Below, piece after piece: positions 36,712-45,620 of a stretch of DNA of 64,000 nucleotides; the stretch's first letter is position 1, and each line of letters opens with the position of its first letter. The notes under the pieces are model-generated. The model did no database searches. It was given only the letters and a program-made list of their open reading frames with translations, and was not told the origin of the DNA. Origin of the DNA: Fulvimarina sp. (GTDB lineage: Bacteria > Pseudomonadota > Alphaproteobacteria > Rhizobiales > Rhizobiaceae); assembly GCA_002700095.1 (NCBI GenBank), contig PACL01000061.1, forward strand, positions 18,032 to 82,031, written 5' to 3'. Made by a program: the position numbers and the translations under genes.

Positions 36712-38238
36712 GTGGCGGATGTGTTGAGTGTTCAGGCGCTGTCGAAGCAATACGGTGCGACGATCGCCTTGCGCGGCGTCGACCTCGGCATCCGCCGCGG
36801 CGAGGTACACGCCATTCTCGGCGAGAACGGAGCCGGCAAATCCACGCTGGTGAAGCTGCTTTCCGGCGTCGTCGAGCCGGATGGCGGCAGCCTCTCCCTC
36901 GACGGCGCGCCCTATCGCCCCGCGTCCATCCGTGACGCGCGCAGGATGGGCGTCTCGACCGCCTTCCAGGAACTCAGCCTCGTTCCCGACCTTACCGTCG
37001 CCGAGAACATGCTGCTGCCGAAGGTCTCGACGGGCCGCTTCTGGCCCGAGTCGCTGGCCTCGATCATCCGCCGTGGGCGTGACCTGCTCGAGCGGTTCGA
37101 CGTCCATGACATTCCGGCGGACGCAGTCGTCTCCGATCTCTCCCTGGCGCAGCGGCAACGCATCGAGATCACGCGGGCACTCAGCCATGCGAGGCGACTG
37201 CTCGTGCTCGACGAGCCGACCGCCGCCCTTCCCGACACGGGCTGGCTCTTCTCGCAGATCAGGCGGGCGACCGGCGACGGCGTCGGCGTTCTCTACATTT
37301 CACATCGGCTGAGCGAGGTGCGCGAGATCTGCGGGCGCGCGACGGTTCTGCGCAACGGCTCCAGCATCGGGACCGTCGCGCTCGAAGGTGTGGACGACGC
37401 CGGCATCTTCTCGATGATGGTTGGTCATCGGCCGGAAGCGGAGAAGCGCACGGCGCTGCGGCCCAACAAGGGGGCGGAAGTGCTGCTCGAGACGCGCAAT
37501 CTGCGCGGCGGTCTTCTCAAGGGCGTCGATCTCAGTCTCCATGCCGGGGAGATCGTCGGCGTCGCTGGCCTGGAGGGCCAGGGCCAGCAGGCCCTGCTGC
37601 GCCTGGTGGGCGGTGCGATGCGACCCGGCGGCGGCGAGATCATCGTCGGCGGAGCCAAGGCCATGCTCACATCTCCGCAGAAGGCGCAGCGCACGCCGCC
37701 CGGCATCGTCTTCGTTCCGGAGGAGCGCAAGACCGAGGGGATCTTCGACACACTGACGGCAGCTGCGAACATCGCGCTCGCAGAATTCGCCACGGGAGGC
37801 CGGGAGCGCCTTGTCAACGGCAGGGCCGAGCGTCTTCTCGCGCGCCAATCCGCCGAGCGCGTCTCGCTTTCGCCCCGATATCTCGACTTCGAGGTCGGCA
37901 ACCTGTCCGGCGGCAACCAGCAGAAGGTGCTGCTCGCCCGGGCACTGATGACCGGGGCGAGGATCCTCGTCCTGTTCGACCCCGCCCGTGGTGTCGATGT
38001 CGGAACCAAGCAGTCGATCTATCAGATGATGCGCCACTTCGCCGAGCTCGGCGGGGCCATCCTGTTCTACTCTTCCGAACTGCCCGAACTCGTGCAGCTG
38101 AGCTCGCGATGCCTCGTCCTCTATGACGGCCGCCTCGCGGCGGAGGTGCCGCAGGAAGCATTGTCGGAGGCACGGCTGCTCGCCGCCGCCCACGGCCATG
38201 GCGAGCGCCCGACGAACGATCTGCGGATGGCGGTCTGA
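36712..38238 (+). CDS. Ribose-type (CUT2) sugar ABC transporter ATP-binding protein, duplicated ATPase
   Basis: 508 aa from a GTG at 36712 preceded by GGGAGG at 5 nt; the upstream extension to 36556 runs through the operators and is not coding. Two ABC domains: the first has Walker A LGENGAGKSTLVKL and LSLAQRQRIEI; the second has VAGLEGQGQQALLRLVGG in place of Walker A (non-canonical, as usual for RbsA/MglA second domains) and the signature LSGGNQQKVLLARALM with FDPARGVDVG. It energises uptake with the two permeases that follow. Stop and start overlap (TGATG). Confidence 0.93.
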   Translation: MADVLSVQALSKQYGATIALRGVDLGIRRGEVHAILGENGAGKSTLVKLLSGVVEPDGGSLSLDGAPYRPASIRDARRMGVSTAFQELSLVPDLTVAENMLLPKVSTGRFWPESLASIIRRGRDLLERFDVHDIPADAVVSDLSLAQRQRIEITRALSHARRLLVLDEPTAALPDTGWLFSQIRRATGDGVGVLYISHRLSEVREICGRATVLRNGSSIGTVALEGVDDAGIFSMMVGHRPEAEKRTALRPNKGAEVLLETRNLRGGLLKGVDLSLHAGEIVGVAGLEGQGQQALLRLVGGAMRPGGGEIIVGGAKAMLTSPQKAQRTPPGIVFVPEERKTEGIFDTLTAAANIALAEFATGGRERLVNGRAERLLARQSAERVSLSPRYLDFEVGNLSGGNQQKVLLARALMTGARILVLFDPARGVDVGTKQSIYQMMRHFAELGGAILFYSSELPELVQLSSRCLVLYDGRLAAEVPQEALSEARLLAAAHGHGERPTNDLRMAV

Positions 38239-39236
38239 TGACGAACCAACTCGCCATGTCCACGGCGCCGCATTCCCGCCGCCTTCCCAACCTGAAGGTG
38301 CTGGCGGAAAGTGCGCTCCTGATCGTCCTGATCTACGCCGTCATGGCCGTGGTCTATGTGTCGGTGCAGCCGTCGGCGCTCTCACCCTACGCGATCGAGG
38401 CGCTGCTCAACAATTCTCTGCCCCTCATGCTCGCGGCGGCCGGGGCGACCTTCGTCATCCTGCAAGGTGGTTTCGACCTTTCGGTCGCCGGCATCATTTC
38501 GCTCGTCAACGTCGTCATCGCCGTCATGCCGGTCGACGGCCCTCTCGGCGCGCTGGCCAATCTCGGCGTAGCCCTGTCGATCGGCATCGCGGTCGGAGCG
38601 GTGAACGGGTTCCTGGTGGCGGGACTGCGCATCCAGGCCATCGCCGCGACCCTTGCCACGATGATCGTCTGCCAGGGCGCAGCGCTGCTGATCCTCGGGG
38701 CGCCAGGCGGCTACGTCCCCGACTTCATGGTCTACGATCTGACCGGCTCCGTGTTCGGCGTACCGGTGGCGCTCGTCATCATTCTGGCCGTCATCGCCCT
38801 CTGGAGCCTCTACCGCCGGACCGACGCAGGCCGCAATCTCCTTGCCGTCGGCCAGGACCGCAAGGCGGCAGGCCTTTCCGGCATCAACGTGGAGCGGACC
38901 GAGTTCTTCTCCTTCGTCTGGGCCGGCGCCTTCTATGCGCTTGCCGCCTACATGCTCGCGGCACAGACCTCGACGGGCAGTCCGTCGGCCGGCGAGCCCT
39001 TCCTGCTCCTGAGCTTCGCCGCCGTCGCCCTCGGCGGCACCGCATTCGGTGGCGGCCGCGGCGGCGTGACGGCTTCGCTCTTCGGGGCCGCGACCCTGAC
39101 GCTCATGCAGAAGGTTCTGTTCGCACTCGGCGTGTCATCCTTCTACACCGGCGTCATTCAGGGCCTCATCATGATCCTCGCCGTGCTGTTCGCCGCCGCA
39201 GTCCGGTACGCCGTCCGCTCAAGGAGGGTTGCATGA
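38238..39236 (+). CDS. CUT2 sugar ABC transporter permease (RbsC-like), first
   Basis: 332 aa with 8-10 hydrophobic segments and the family signature LAAAGATFVILQGGFDLSVA (the GxDLSVG-like motif of RbsC proteins) near residue 70, plus LGGTAFGGGRGGV near the end. It overlaps the ATPase stop and the second permease start (ATGA), indicating coupled translation. Two different permeases per importer is common in this family. Confidence 0.92.
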   Translation: MTNQLAMSTAPHSRRLPNLKVLAESALLIVLIYAVMAVVYVSVQPSALSPYAIEALLNNSLPLMLAAAGATFVILQGGFDLSVAGIISLVNVVIAVMPVDGPLGALANLGVALSIGIAVGAVNGFLVAGLRIQAIAATLATMIVCQGAALLILGAPGGYVPDFMVYDLTGSVFGVPVALVIILAVIALWSLYRRTDAGRNLLAVGQDRKAAGLSGINVERTEFFSFVWAGAFYALAAYMLAAQTSTGSPSAGEPFLLLSFAAVALGGTAFGGGRGGVTASLFGAATLTLMQKVLFALGVSSFYTGVIQGLIMILAVLFAAAVRYAVRSRRVA

Positions 39237-40261
39237 CCGGCCCCCATCCCGCCGCCGAGCTTTCCGACACTGCGGCCAAGGACACGCGCACGGCCCAGAA
39301 GGTGAGCAGCACCACGGTCGCGGTACTGGCGATCTACGGCCTCGTCGCCGTGCTCATTCTCGCCTCACGCGCCGTCAGCCCCTCCCTCGGCGGCCTCTCG
39401 CAGATCGAGACGGTCTTCTACCTCTCGGCCTTCCTCGTCTTCTGCGCCTTCGGCCAGGGGCTGGTGATCCTGGTGCGCGGTCTCGACCTGTCGATCGCCT
39501 CGATGATCACGCTCGGCGCCATCCTGTCGACGACGCTGATGGGGGGCTCCAATGACGGGCTGCTCTATCTCGTGCCGGCGATCCTTCTCGTCTGCGCGAT
39601 GGTGGGGGTCGTCAGCGGCATCGGCATCACGTTCTTCGCGATCCCACCCTTCATCATGACCATGGCAGTCGGGATCATCGTCTACAGCCTCTGCCTAGGC
39701 GTCACCGGCGGCACCCCGCGCGGCTTTCCCTCGCCGATGCTTCGCGAATTCATGCAGGATCGCTTCGTCGGGATCCCCTCTCCCGTATGGCTGCTCGGCC
39801 TCTTCGTCATCCTCGGCACGGTGCTGCAGGGCTATTCGAGCCTTGGGCGCAAGCTGACCGCCGTCGGGAACAATCCTGCCGCTGCCCATGTCGCGGGACT
39901 GTCTGCCCGACGCCTGACGATCCTGGCCTACGCGATATCGGCCGCCTGTGCCGGCTTCACCGGCATCCTTCTCGCCGCCTATTCGAACGGCGCGACGTTG
40001 AGGATGGGCGACGCCTATCTGCTGCCGTCGATCGCGGCCGTCGTCGTCGGCGGATCCTCCATCCTCGGCGGGCGCGGAAGCTTCCTCGGCACTGTCGGCG
40101 GAGCGCTGCTCCTGACGACGCTCTCCACCATTCTCAGCGCCCTCGGCATCGGCCAGGGGTGGAAAACGATCACCGAGGGTCTGGTGATCCTCGCCGCACT
40201 CATTCTGCTCAGGGACGAGGTCTTCACGGCCCTCCAGACCCGCTTTCGCCGCACGGCGTAA
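39233..40261 (+). CDS. CUT2 sugar ABC transporter permease (RbsC-like), second
   Basis: 342 aa from the ATG at 39233 with AAGGAGG immediately upstream and a 4-bp overlap with the first permease. The RbsC-type signature is QGLVILVRGLDLSIASMITL near residue 80 and VGGSSILGGRGSF near residue 270. About 30 N-terminal residues precede the first transmembrane segment. Partner of the first permease in a heterodimeric channel. Confidence 0.92.
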   Translation: MTGPHPAAELSDTAAKDTRTAQKVSSTTVAVLAIYGLVAVLILASRAVSPSLGGLSQIETVFYLSAFLVFCAFGQGLVILVRGLDLSIASMITLGAILSTTLMGGSNDGLLYLVPAILLVCAMVGVVSGIGITFFAIPPFIMTMAVGIIVYSLCLGVTGGTPRGFPSPMLREFMQDRFVGIPSPVWLLGLFVILGTVLQGYSSLGRKLTAVGNNPAAAHVAGLSARRLTILAYAISAACAGFTGILLAAYSNGATLRMGDAYLLPSIAAVVVGGSSILGGRGSFLGTVGGALLLTTLSTILSALGIGQGWKTITEGLVILAALILLRDEVFTALQTRFRRTA

Positions 40262-40300
40262 CCCCATGCTCGGACCGGGAGGCATCGTCGGCCGAGCATA

Positions 40301-40318
40301 TTTGGAAACGTTTCCAAA
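40301..40318. promoter_or_regulatory. LacI-type operator upstream of the substrate-binding protein gene
   Basis: TTTGGAAACGTTTCCAAA is a perfect 18-bp palindrome with the same core as the operators at 36631 and 36652. It lies in the 116-bp gap between the second permease and the binding-protein gene, suggesting an internal promoter or repression loop within the operon. Confidence 0.88.
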
Positions 40319-40377
40319 CGGCTCTCGGCCAGAACGGCACGAAAGACCGCCATCAAAGAAGAAAGGGAGGAAATATC

Positions 40378-41619
40378 ATGACATCCAAGAGCAAGACGGG
40401 CAGTGCGATCCTGGCAGCATTCGTAGGTACGACCATGCTCGCCGGCGCGATGACGCCGGCCGACGCCAAGACGGCGGACGGCAAGTGGCTGATCTATCTG
40501 TCGCTCAGCTATTCCGGCAATTCCTGGCAGAGCGAAGCCGCGAACATCGTCAAGGCGCTCGCCAAGACCGCTCCCTACAACGAGACGGTCGAACTGGTGG
40601 AGGTCATCTCCGGCACCGACCCGCAGGCACAGATCTCCGACTATGAGAGCATGATCGCCGCCGGCGCCGACGGTGTTGTCAGCTTCCCGATCTCCTCGAC
40701 CGCGCTGAACCGTGTCGTGCGTCGCGGCTGCCAGGAAGGCACGCTGTTCTTCATGTACGACGCCACCGTCACCGAACAGTGCGCCTACAATGTCAGCTAC
40801 ATCACGTCCGGCTTCGGCGAGAACAGCGCGCAGGCTCTGGTCAACGAACTCGGCGGCAAGGGCAAGATCTTCCTGTCACGCGGCGTGCCGGGCAATTCGG
40901 TCGACGAGCGCCACACCAACGGCGCCATGCACATCTTCAACCAGTATCCGGGCATCGAGATCGCGGCGGAATATTACAGCTACTGGGACGACCGCACGAC
41001 ACAGCAGGAAACGGCCAAGGCCCTCGCCGCGCATCCCGACGTCGACGGGATCTGGGCGCAGGCAGGCGAATACGGCGCGATCCAGGCGCTGCTGCAGGCC
41101 AATCCGGATCGGCTGGTGCCGATGACCGGCGAGAATTCCAACGGCTTTCGCCTGGCGCTGGCCAATCCGGACTATCAGGCCAAGGGTCTCGCCGGCGTAT
41201 CGGCCGGCTCGCCGCCGGCCCAGTCGGGCTTTGCCTTCAAGCTGATGATGGAGATCCTGGAGGGCAAGCGCGAGCCGCTGGCCGAGGGCGAGCGGAACAT
41301 CCAGTACCCGCTGCCCTGGGTTCCGGCCGATGCGGTGAAGCTCTGCGAGGGCGACGCCTTCGAGAACGGCTGCAACGCCTTCCCCGAAGACAAGGTGCCG
41401 AGTTCCTTCGTCACCGAGGTGTTCAACCCGGAGCTCCTGCCGGAGTTGTCGCTGGCGTCCGCGCTCGACGGACAGCCGACCGAAGGCGCCACCATCCAGG
41501 CGCTCCCCGCCGATGCGGTTCAAAAGGCGCCCGATGCACCCGGGATCAACTGCCGCCAGTGCGAGGCCCCGGAAGACATCTATGCGTTGACGAAGATCGA
41601 GCCGACCGTACAGCCTTGA
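40378..41619 (+). CDS. Periplasmic sugar-binding protein of the CUT2 importer
   Basis: 413 aa with a signal peptide ending around [15 protein letters not shown] lies upstream of the ATG. The fold is that of RbsB/type I periplasmic binding proteins: [40 protein letters not shown] and [20 protein letters not shown]. The length exceeds RbsB (about 300 aa) by a C-terminal extension of over 100 residues with three or four cysteines ([19 protein letters not shown]), suggesting disulphides in the periplasm. A strong hairpin follows, so this message may be more abundant than the rest of the operon. The ligand is unknown. Confidence 0.9.
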   Translation: MTSKSKTGSAILAAFVGTTMLAGAMTPADAKTADGKWLIYLSLSYSGNSWQSEAANIVKALAKTAPYNETVELVEVISGTDPQAQISDYESMIAAGADGVVSFPISSTALNRVVRRGCQEGTLFFMYDATVTEQCAYNVSYITSGFGENSAQALVNELGGKGKIFLSRGVPGNSVDERHTNGAMHIFNQYPGIEIAAEYYSYWDDRTTQQETAKALAAHPDVDGIWAQAGEYGAIQALLQANPDRLVPMTGENSNGFRLALANPDYQAKGLAGVSAGSPPAQSGFAFKLMMEILEGKREPLAEGERNIQYPLPWVPADAVKLCEGDAFENGCNAFPEDKVPSSFVTEVFNPELLPELSLASALDGQPTEGATIQALPADAVQKAPDAPGINCRQCEAPEDIYALTKIEPTVQP

Positions 41620-41651
41620 GCCAAGGGCCGCTCGGCCCGATCCTCAACCAA

Positions 41652-41679
41652 GGACCGCCGCCAGCATGGGCGGCGGTCC
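41652..41679 (+). terminator. Intercistronic hairpin after the binding-protein gene
   Basis: GGACCGCCGCC (41652-41662) and GGCGGCGGTCC (41669-41679) are perfect 11-bp complementary arms around a 6-nt loop. There is no T-tract, so it looks like a stability or attenuation hairpin that sets high binding-protein levels over downstream genes, like the intercistronic stabilising hairpins known from other importer operons. Confidence 0.7.
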
Positions 41680-41744
41680 ACCGGTTGCCGCCACAGCCGC
41701 CAGACCGTCCGCGATCGGTTGAGCTCCAGGAAAGGAACAGAACA

Positions 41745-43073
41745 ATGGCGATCGAATATCTGAAGCGCGGAAGATCCGCATCCGAACGCGACGACGACGA
41801 TCAGAAGGTGCGGCAGAGCGTCGAAGCGACGCTGAAGGACATCGAGGCGCGTGGCGACGCCGCCGTGCGGGAACTGTCGGAGAAGTTCGATTCCTACTCC
41901 CCCGCCGCCTTCAGGCTCAGTGCCGACGAGATCGACGCCCTGATCGCCGAGCTCTCCGAGCAGGAGATCGCCGACATCAAGTTCGCCCAGGAGCAGGTGC
42001 GGACCTTTGCCAAGGCGCAGCGCGGAACCATGCTCGATCTCGAGATCGAGACGATGCCTGGCGTCATCCTCGGCCACAAGAACATCCCCGTCCAGTCGGT
42101 CGGCTGCTACGTTCCGGGCGGCAAGTTCCCCATGGTGGCAAGCGCCCACATGTCGGTGGTGACCGCCTCGGTGGCCGGTGTCCCCCGCATTCTCGCGTGT
42201 ACGCCGCCCTTCAAGGGCCGGCCCAATCCCGGCGTCATCGCCGCCATGCATTTCGGCGGCGCCCACGAGATCTACGTCCTCGGCGGCATCCAGGCAATCG
42301 GCGCCATGGCACTCGGCACCGAGACGATGCAACCGGTCGACATGCTCGTCGGACCGGGCAACGCCTTCGTCGCCGAAGCCAAGCGCCAGCTGTTCGGCCG
42401 CGTCGGGATCGATCTCTTCGCCGGTCCGACCGAGACCATGGTCATCGCCGACGAGACGGTCGATGCCGAGCTCTGCGCCACCGATCTCCTCGGCCAGGCC
42501 GAGCACGGCTACAACAGCCCCGCCGTCCTCGTGACCAACTCCCGCCGCCTCGCGGAAGGCACGGTGGCGGAAATCGCCCGCATCCTTGAGATCCTGCCGA
42601 CGGCGGACACGGCGGCGCGGAGCTGGGAGGACTACGGCGAGGTCGTCCTGTGCGACACCTACGAGGAGATGCTCGCCGTCGCGGAGGACATCGCCAGCGA
42701 GCACGTCCAGGTGATGACCGACCGCGACGACTGGTTCCTCGACAAGATGACCGCCTATGGCGCGCTCTTCCTCGGGCCCCGGACGAACGTTGCCAATGGC
42801 GACAAGGTGATCGGCACGAACCATACCCTGCCGACCCGCAAGGCGGGCCGTTACACGGGCGGGCTGTGGGTGGGCAAGTTCCTTAAGACGCACAGCTACC
42901 AGAAGATCACCACCGACGAGGCGGCGGCGCTCGTCGGCGCCTACGGCTCGCGCCTCTGCATTCTGGAGGGTTTTGTCGGACACGCCGAACAGTGCAACAT
43001 CCGCGTCCGACGCTACGGCGGAATCAACGTGCCTTACGGCGAGGGAGCCCGATCACCGGACGCCGTCGAATAG
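41745..43073 (+). CDS. HisD-like zinc alcohol dehydrogenase (HpsN/sulfopropanediol dehydrogenase type)
   Basis: 442 aa, histidinol dehydrogenase family. Features: [53 protein letters not shown], and zinc-binding residues in [30 protein letters not shown] and [11 protein letters not shown]. HisD homologues in this subgroup oxidise an alcohol to a carboxylate in two NAD-dependent steps, HpsN being the known case with sulfopropanediol. It sits in a sugar operon, not a histidine operon, so a catabolic polyol or hydroxyacid substrate is likely. Substrate specificity cannot be read from sequence. Confidence 0.88.
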   Translation: MAIEYLKRGRSASERDDDDQKVRQSVEATLKDIEARGDAAVRELSEKFDSYSPAAFRLSADEIDALIAELSEQEIADIKFAQEQVRTFAKAQRGTMLDLEIETMPGVILGHKNIPVQSVGCYVPGGKFPMVASAHMSVVTASVAGVPRILACTPPFKGRPNPGVIAAMHFGGAHEIYVLGGIQAIGAMALGTETMQPVDMLVGPGNAFVAEAKRQLFGRVGIDLFAGPTETMVIADETVDAELCATDLLGQAEHGYNSPAVLVTNSRRLAEGTVAEIARILEILPTADTAARSWEDYGEVVLCDTYEEMLAVAEDIASEHVQVMTDRDDWFLDKMTAYGALFLGPRTNVANGDKVIGTNHTLPTRKAGRYTGGLWVGKFLKTHSYQKITTDEAAALVGAYGSRLCILEGFVGHAEQCNIRVRRYGGINVPYGEGARSPDAVE

Positions 43074-43096
43074 GCGAAATACGAGGAGACGGAACG

Positions 43097-44161
43097 GTGG
43101 AAACGGCCGAGGGAAGCATCGCCGGAAAAGGGCCGGTCAAGCCCCGGCGCAGACGAGTCACCGTCAAGGACGTGGCGCGGGAAGCGGGCGTCTCGATCGC
43201 CACCGTCTCGCGCGCGCTCAGCGACGATCCGACCATCGCGCGCGACACGCGCGAGCGGGTTCTCGGCAAGGCGAAGGAGATGGGCTACGCGCCCAATCTC
43301 TTCGCCCGCGGCCTGATCACCAAGAAGAGCGGCATCGTCGCGCTCCTCGCCAACAACATCACCAATCCGTTCTATCCGGAAGTGACGGTGAAGCTGACGC
43401 GCCGACTGCAGGAGCTCGATCTCCACACCATGCTGATCTCGTGGGACGCGACAACCGGCCCTGCGTTGCCGGCGATGCGCCAGATCGACCCCGACGTCGT
43501 CGTGGTGCTTGCCGCGACGATGACCCCGGACTTCATGGCCGAGCTGCGCGAGACGCAGACGCCGATCATCCTGTTCAACCGCTACATCCCCGGCACCGAA
43601 GCGAGCGTCGTGTGCTGCGACAACGAGGCGGGCGGGCGGCTCGTGGCCGAGCGCCTCGCCGCGGCAGGACATCGCCGGCTGGCTTTCATCGCCGGCCTCG
43701 AAACGGCCAGCACCAACAGCGACCGGATGGCCGGCTTCCTCGGCGGCTGCGCCGACTGCGGCCTGCCGGAGCCGATCGTCCAGGCGGGCGGCGACTTCAG
43801 CTACGAGGCCGGGTATCGCGGCATGGCCGATCTGATGGCGAGAGGGCCGCAAAAGCCCGAGGCCGTCTTCTGCGGCAACGACATCATCGCCATCGGCGCG
43901 ATGGACGCTGCCCGGCGCGAGTTCGGCCTTGAAATCCCGAAAGACGTCTCGGTGATCGGCTTCGACGACATCGCCCTCGCCGCCTGGCCCTCGCACGACC
44001 TCACCACCGTGCGCCAGCCGATGAACGCGATGATCGATCAGGTGATAGACGAGATCACACGCCTGCAGGCGGGCATCGTGGCGACACCCAAGCGGCGCTT
44101 CCTTCCCGGCCGGCTGATGGTCCGCGGCTCCGCCCGCCTGCTCGAAGCGAGGACACAATGA
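43097..44161 (+). CDS. LacI-family transcriptional regulator
   Basis: 354 aa from a GTG at 43097 with GAGGAG at 8 nt; an upstream ATG at 42992 lies inside the hisD-like gene. The DNA-binding head is VTVKDVAREAGVSIATVSRA with the hinge helix near GYAPNLFARGL; the effector domain has IVALLANNITNPFYPEVTVK and VIGFDDIALAAWPSHDLTTV. LacI proteins bind palindromes with a central CG, matching the sites at 36631, 36652 and 40301. It is the likely repressor of this operon. The stop overlaps the next gene by ATGA. Confidence 0.93.
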   Translation: METAEGSIAGKGPVKPRRRRVTVKDVAREAGVSIATVSRALSDDPTIARDTRERVLGKAKEMGYAPNLFARGLITKKSGIVALLANNITNPFYPEVTVKLTRRLQELDLHTMLISWDATTGPALPAMRQIDPDVVVVLAATMTPDFMAELRETQTPIILFNRYIPGTEASVVCCDNEAGGRLVAERLAAAGHRRLAFIAGLETASTNSDRMAGFLGGCADCGLPEPIVQAGGDFSYEAGYRGMADLMARGPQKPEAVFCGNDIIAIGAMDAARREFGLEIPKDVSVIGFDDIALAAWPSHDLTTVRQPMNAMIDQVIDEITRLQAGIVATPKRRFLPGRLMVRGSARLLEARTQ

Positions 44162-44703
44162 GCAAAACCCATTTGCACGCCGCCCGATGCGATGTCTGGG
44201 ATCTCCTGCCCGAAGGCGAAGGCACGCCCGTCTCCTATGATCGCTCGAGCGCGGACGGCGGCCGGTACGGCGCTGCGATCCGGCCGATCTACGACGACCT
44301 CGGCCGCGCCATGGCGCAGCTTTCCGGCCTCTTCCTCCTGAGGCTGACCGGCAACGGCTCGGGTCTCCATCTCGACCACGACATGTACAAGGTGGCCTGC
44401 GAGAAGCTCGCCGAAGCCCGGGCGCGGCTTGCCGACATCACCCCGCCTTCGCTGGCGGCGCGCCATCACGGAGCGCTGGCGGAGCTTGCCGGCCACCTGT
44501 CTGAAGCCGCTTTCGCGATGGACCGGCTTGCCGCGCGCCAGAGCGCCGACGAGGCCGGCCGCAAGGCGGTGCTCAGACACCTCCACTGCGCGCAGCAACT
44601 CCTCGTCGCCGCGGCCGAGCCGGATGCCGGCGTGACACCGATCGACTTTTCCAACGCATGCTGCAGTTGCGGCGCGCCAACCGGGCGCCTGAACGCCCGC
44701 TGA
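44158..44703 (+). CDS. Unknown 181-aa protein in the LacI operon
   Basis: No known domain is recognised. The start overlaps the LacI stop (ATGA), so it is co-translated. The protein is helical (DLGRAMAQLSGLFLLRLTGN, YKVACEKLAEARARLADITP, ELAGHLSEAAFAMDRLAA) with a C-terminal CCSCG motif in NACCSCGAPTGRLNAR that could bind metal or an Fe-S cluster. N-terminal HLHAARCDVWDLLPEGEGTP contains His/Cys residues that could join it. It is likely an accessory of the oxidoreductases, but this is not supported by anything beyond context. Confidence 0.75.
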   Translation: MSKTHLHAARCDVWDLLPEGEGTPVSYDRSSADGGRYGAAIRPIYDDLGRAMAQLSGLFLLRLTGNGSGLHLDHDMYKVACEKLAEARARLADITPPSLAARHHGALAELAGHLSEAAFAMDRLAARQSADEAGRKAVLRHLHCAQQLLVAAAEPDAGVTPIDFSNACCSCGAPTGRLNAR

Positions 44704-44732
44704 CCAATCATCATCAAGGGGAGGAGACAAAA

Positions 44733-45620
44733 ATGGCCGATTATTCGATTCACGTTCTGGAATACAGCTATGTTCCGAAGTACCACAAGAGTGGCGTCCT
44801 CTACGGGGCGCACAATCAGGGCTACGTGAAGCTGCCCTATTGCTACGTTCTCCTGCGCAGCAAGGACCATGTCGCGCTGGTCGACGTCGGGTACAATCAC
44901 AAGGACTATGGCCAGCACCTGGCGGAGAAATTCGGCGTCGAGAACTGGCGTTCTCCGAAAGTGGTTCTGGCGGAGATGGGGCTCACGCCGGAGGACGTCG
45001 ACACGGTCTTCATCACCCACGCGCATTTCGACCATTTCGGCAGCGTCGAGGACTTCCCGAACGCCACCTTCTACATCCAGCGCGAGGAGATCGAGAAGTG
45101 GGTCTGGGCGCTCTCCCTGCCAGAGCGGCTGCGCTGGATGATGATCGCGGTCGATCCGAGCGACGTCCTGCGCGGCGTGAACCTTGCCGTGCAGGGACGT
45201 CTTCGCACGGTCGAGGGCTCGATGGAGAACGTCCTGCCGGGGATCGATCTCCACCTCGCCAAGGACAGCCACACCTTCGGCTCGATGTGGGTGACGGTGC
45301 GCAACGACGGCGCCGCGGCCTCCGCTGACACCTGGGTGTTGGCAGGAGACCTCGTCTATCAGTTCGCCAATCTGAAGAGCGATGGCTCGATCGTCGGCGT
45401 CGAGAGCATGTACACGCCGGTCGGACTTGCCCTCGGCAGCCAGATGAACCTGCTCCTCGCCACCGAGGAGATGATGAAGCAGGTGGCCTACGAGGATCGC
45501 CGCGTGATCCCGATCCACGAAGAGGGCCTCGCCGATCGCTTCCCCTCGCGCATCACCAAGGAAAATCTGCGGATCAGCGAAATCTGCCTCGCCGACGGTG
45601 CGGACTCGGTGATCGCATGA
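44733..45620 (+). CDS. Metallo-beta-lactamase-fold hydrolase (lactonase-like)
   Basis: 295 aa with a strong ribosome site (AGGGGAGGAG) before the ATG. The metal-binding motif HAHFDHFG (HxHxDH) is intact, with further His in DSHTFGSMWV, an Asp in VLAGDLVYQF and a C-terminal His in IHEEGLA. The length and motifs match the family usually labelled N-acyl-homoserine lactonase, but many members hydrolyse other lactones. In this operon a role opening a sugar lactone, before oxidation by the following dehydrogenases, is more natural than quorum quenching. Its stop overlaps the next start (ATGA). Confidence 0.85.
   Translation: MADYSIHVLEYSYVPKYHKSGVLYGAHNQGYVKLPYCYVLLRSKDHVALVDVGYNHKDYGQHLAEKFGVENWRSPKVVLAEMGLTPEDVDTVFITHAHFDHFGSVEDFPNATFYIQREEIEKWVWALSLPERLRWMMIAVDPSDVLRGVNLAVQGRLRTVEGSMENVLPGIDLHLAKDSHTFGSMWVTVRNDGAAASADTWVLAGDLVYQFANLKSDGSIVGVESMYTPVGLALGSQMNLLLATEEMMKQVAYEDRRVIPIHEEGLADRFPSRITKENLRISEICLADGADSVIA

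Noticed and set aside
41745-43073. Calling the HisD-like gene a histidine biosynthesis hisD
   Set aside because: It is in a sugar import operon under LacI sites, and its sequence follows the HpsN-type subgroup; no his genes are nearby. Naming it hpsN outright would also overreach.
44733-45620. Assigning the MBL protein as a quorum-quenching AHL lactonase
   Set aside because: The motif is shared by many lactonases; context in a sugar oxidation operon gives no support for signal degradation.
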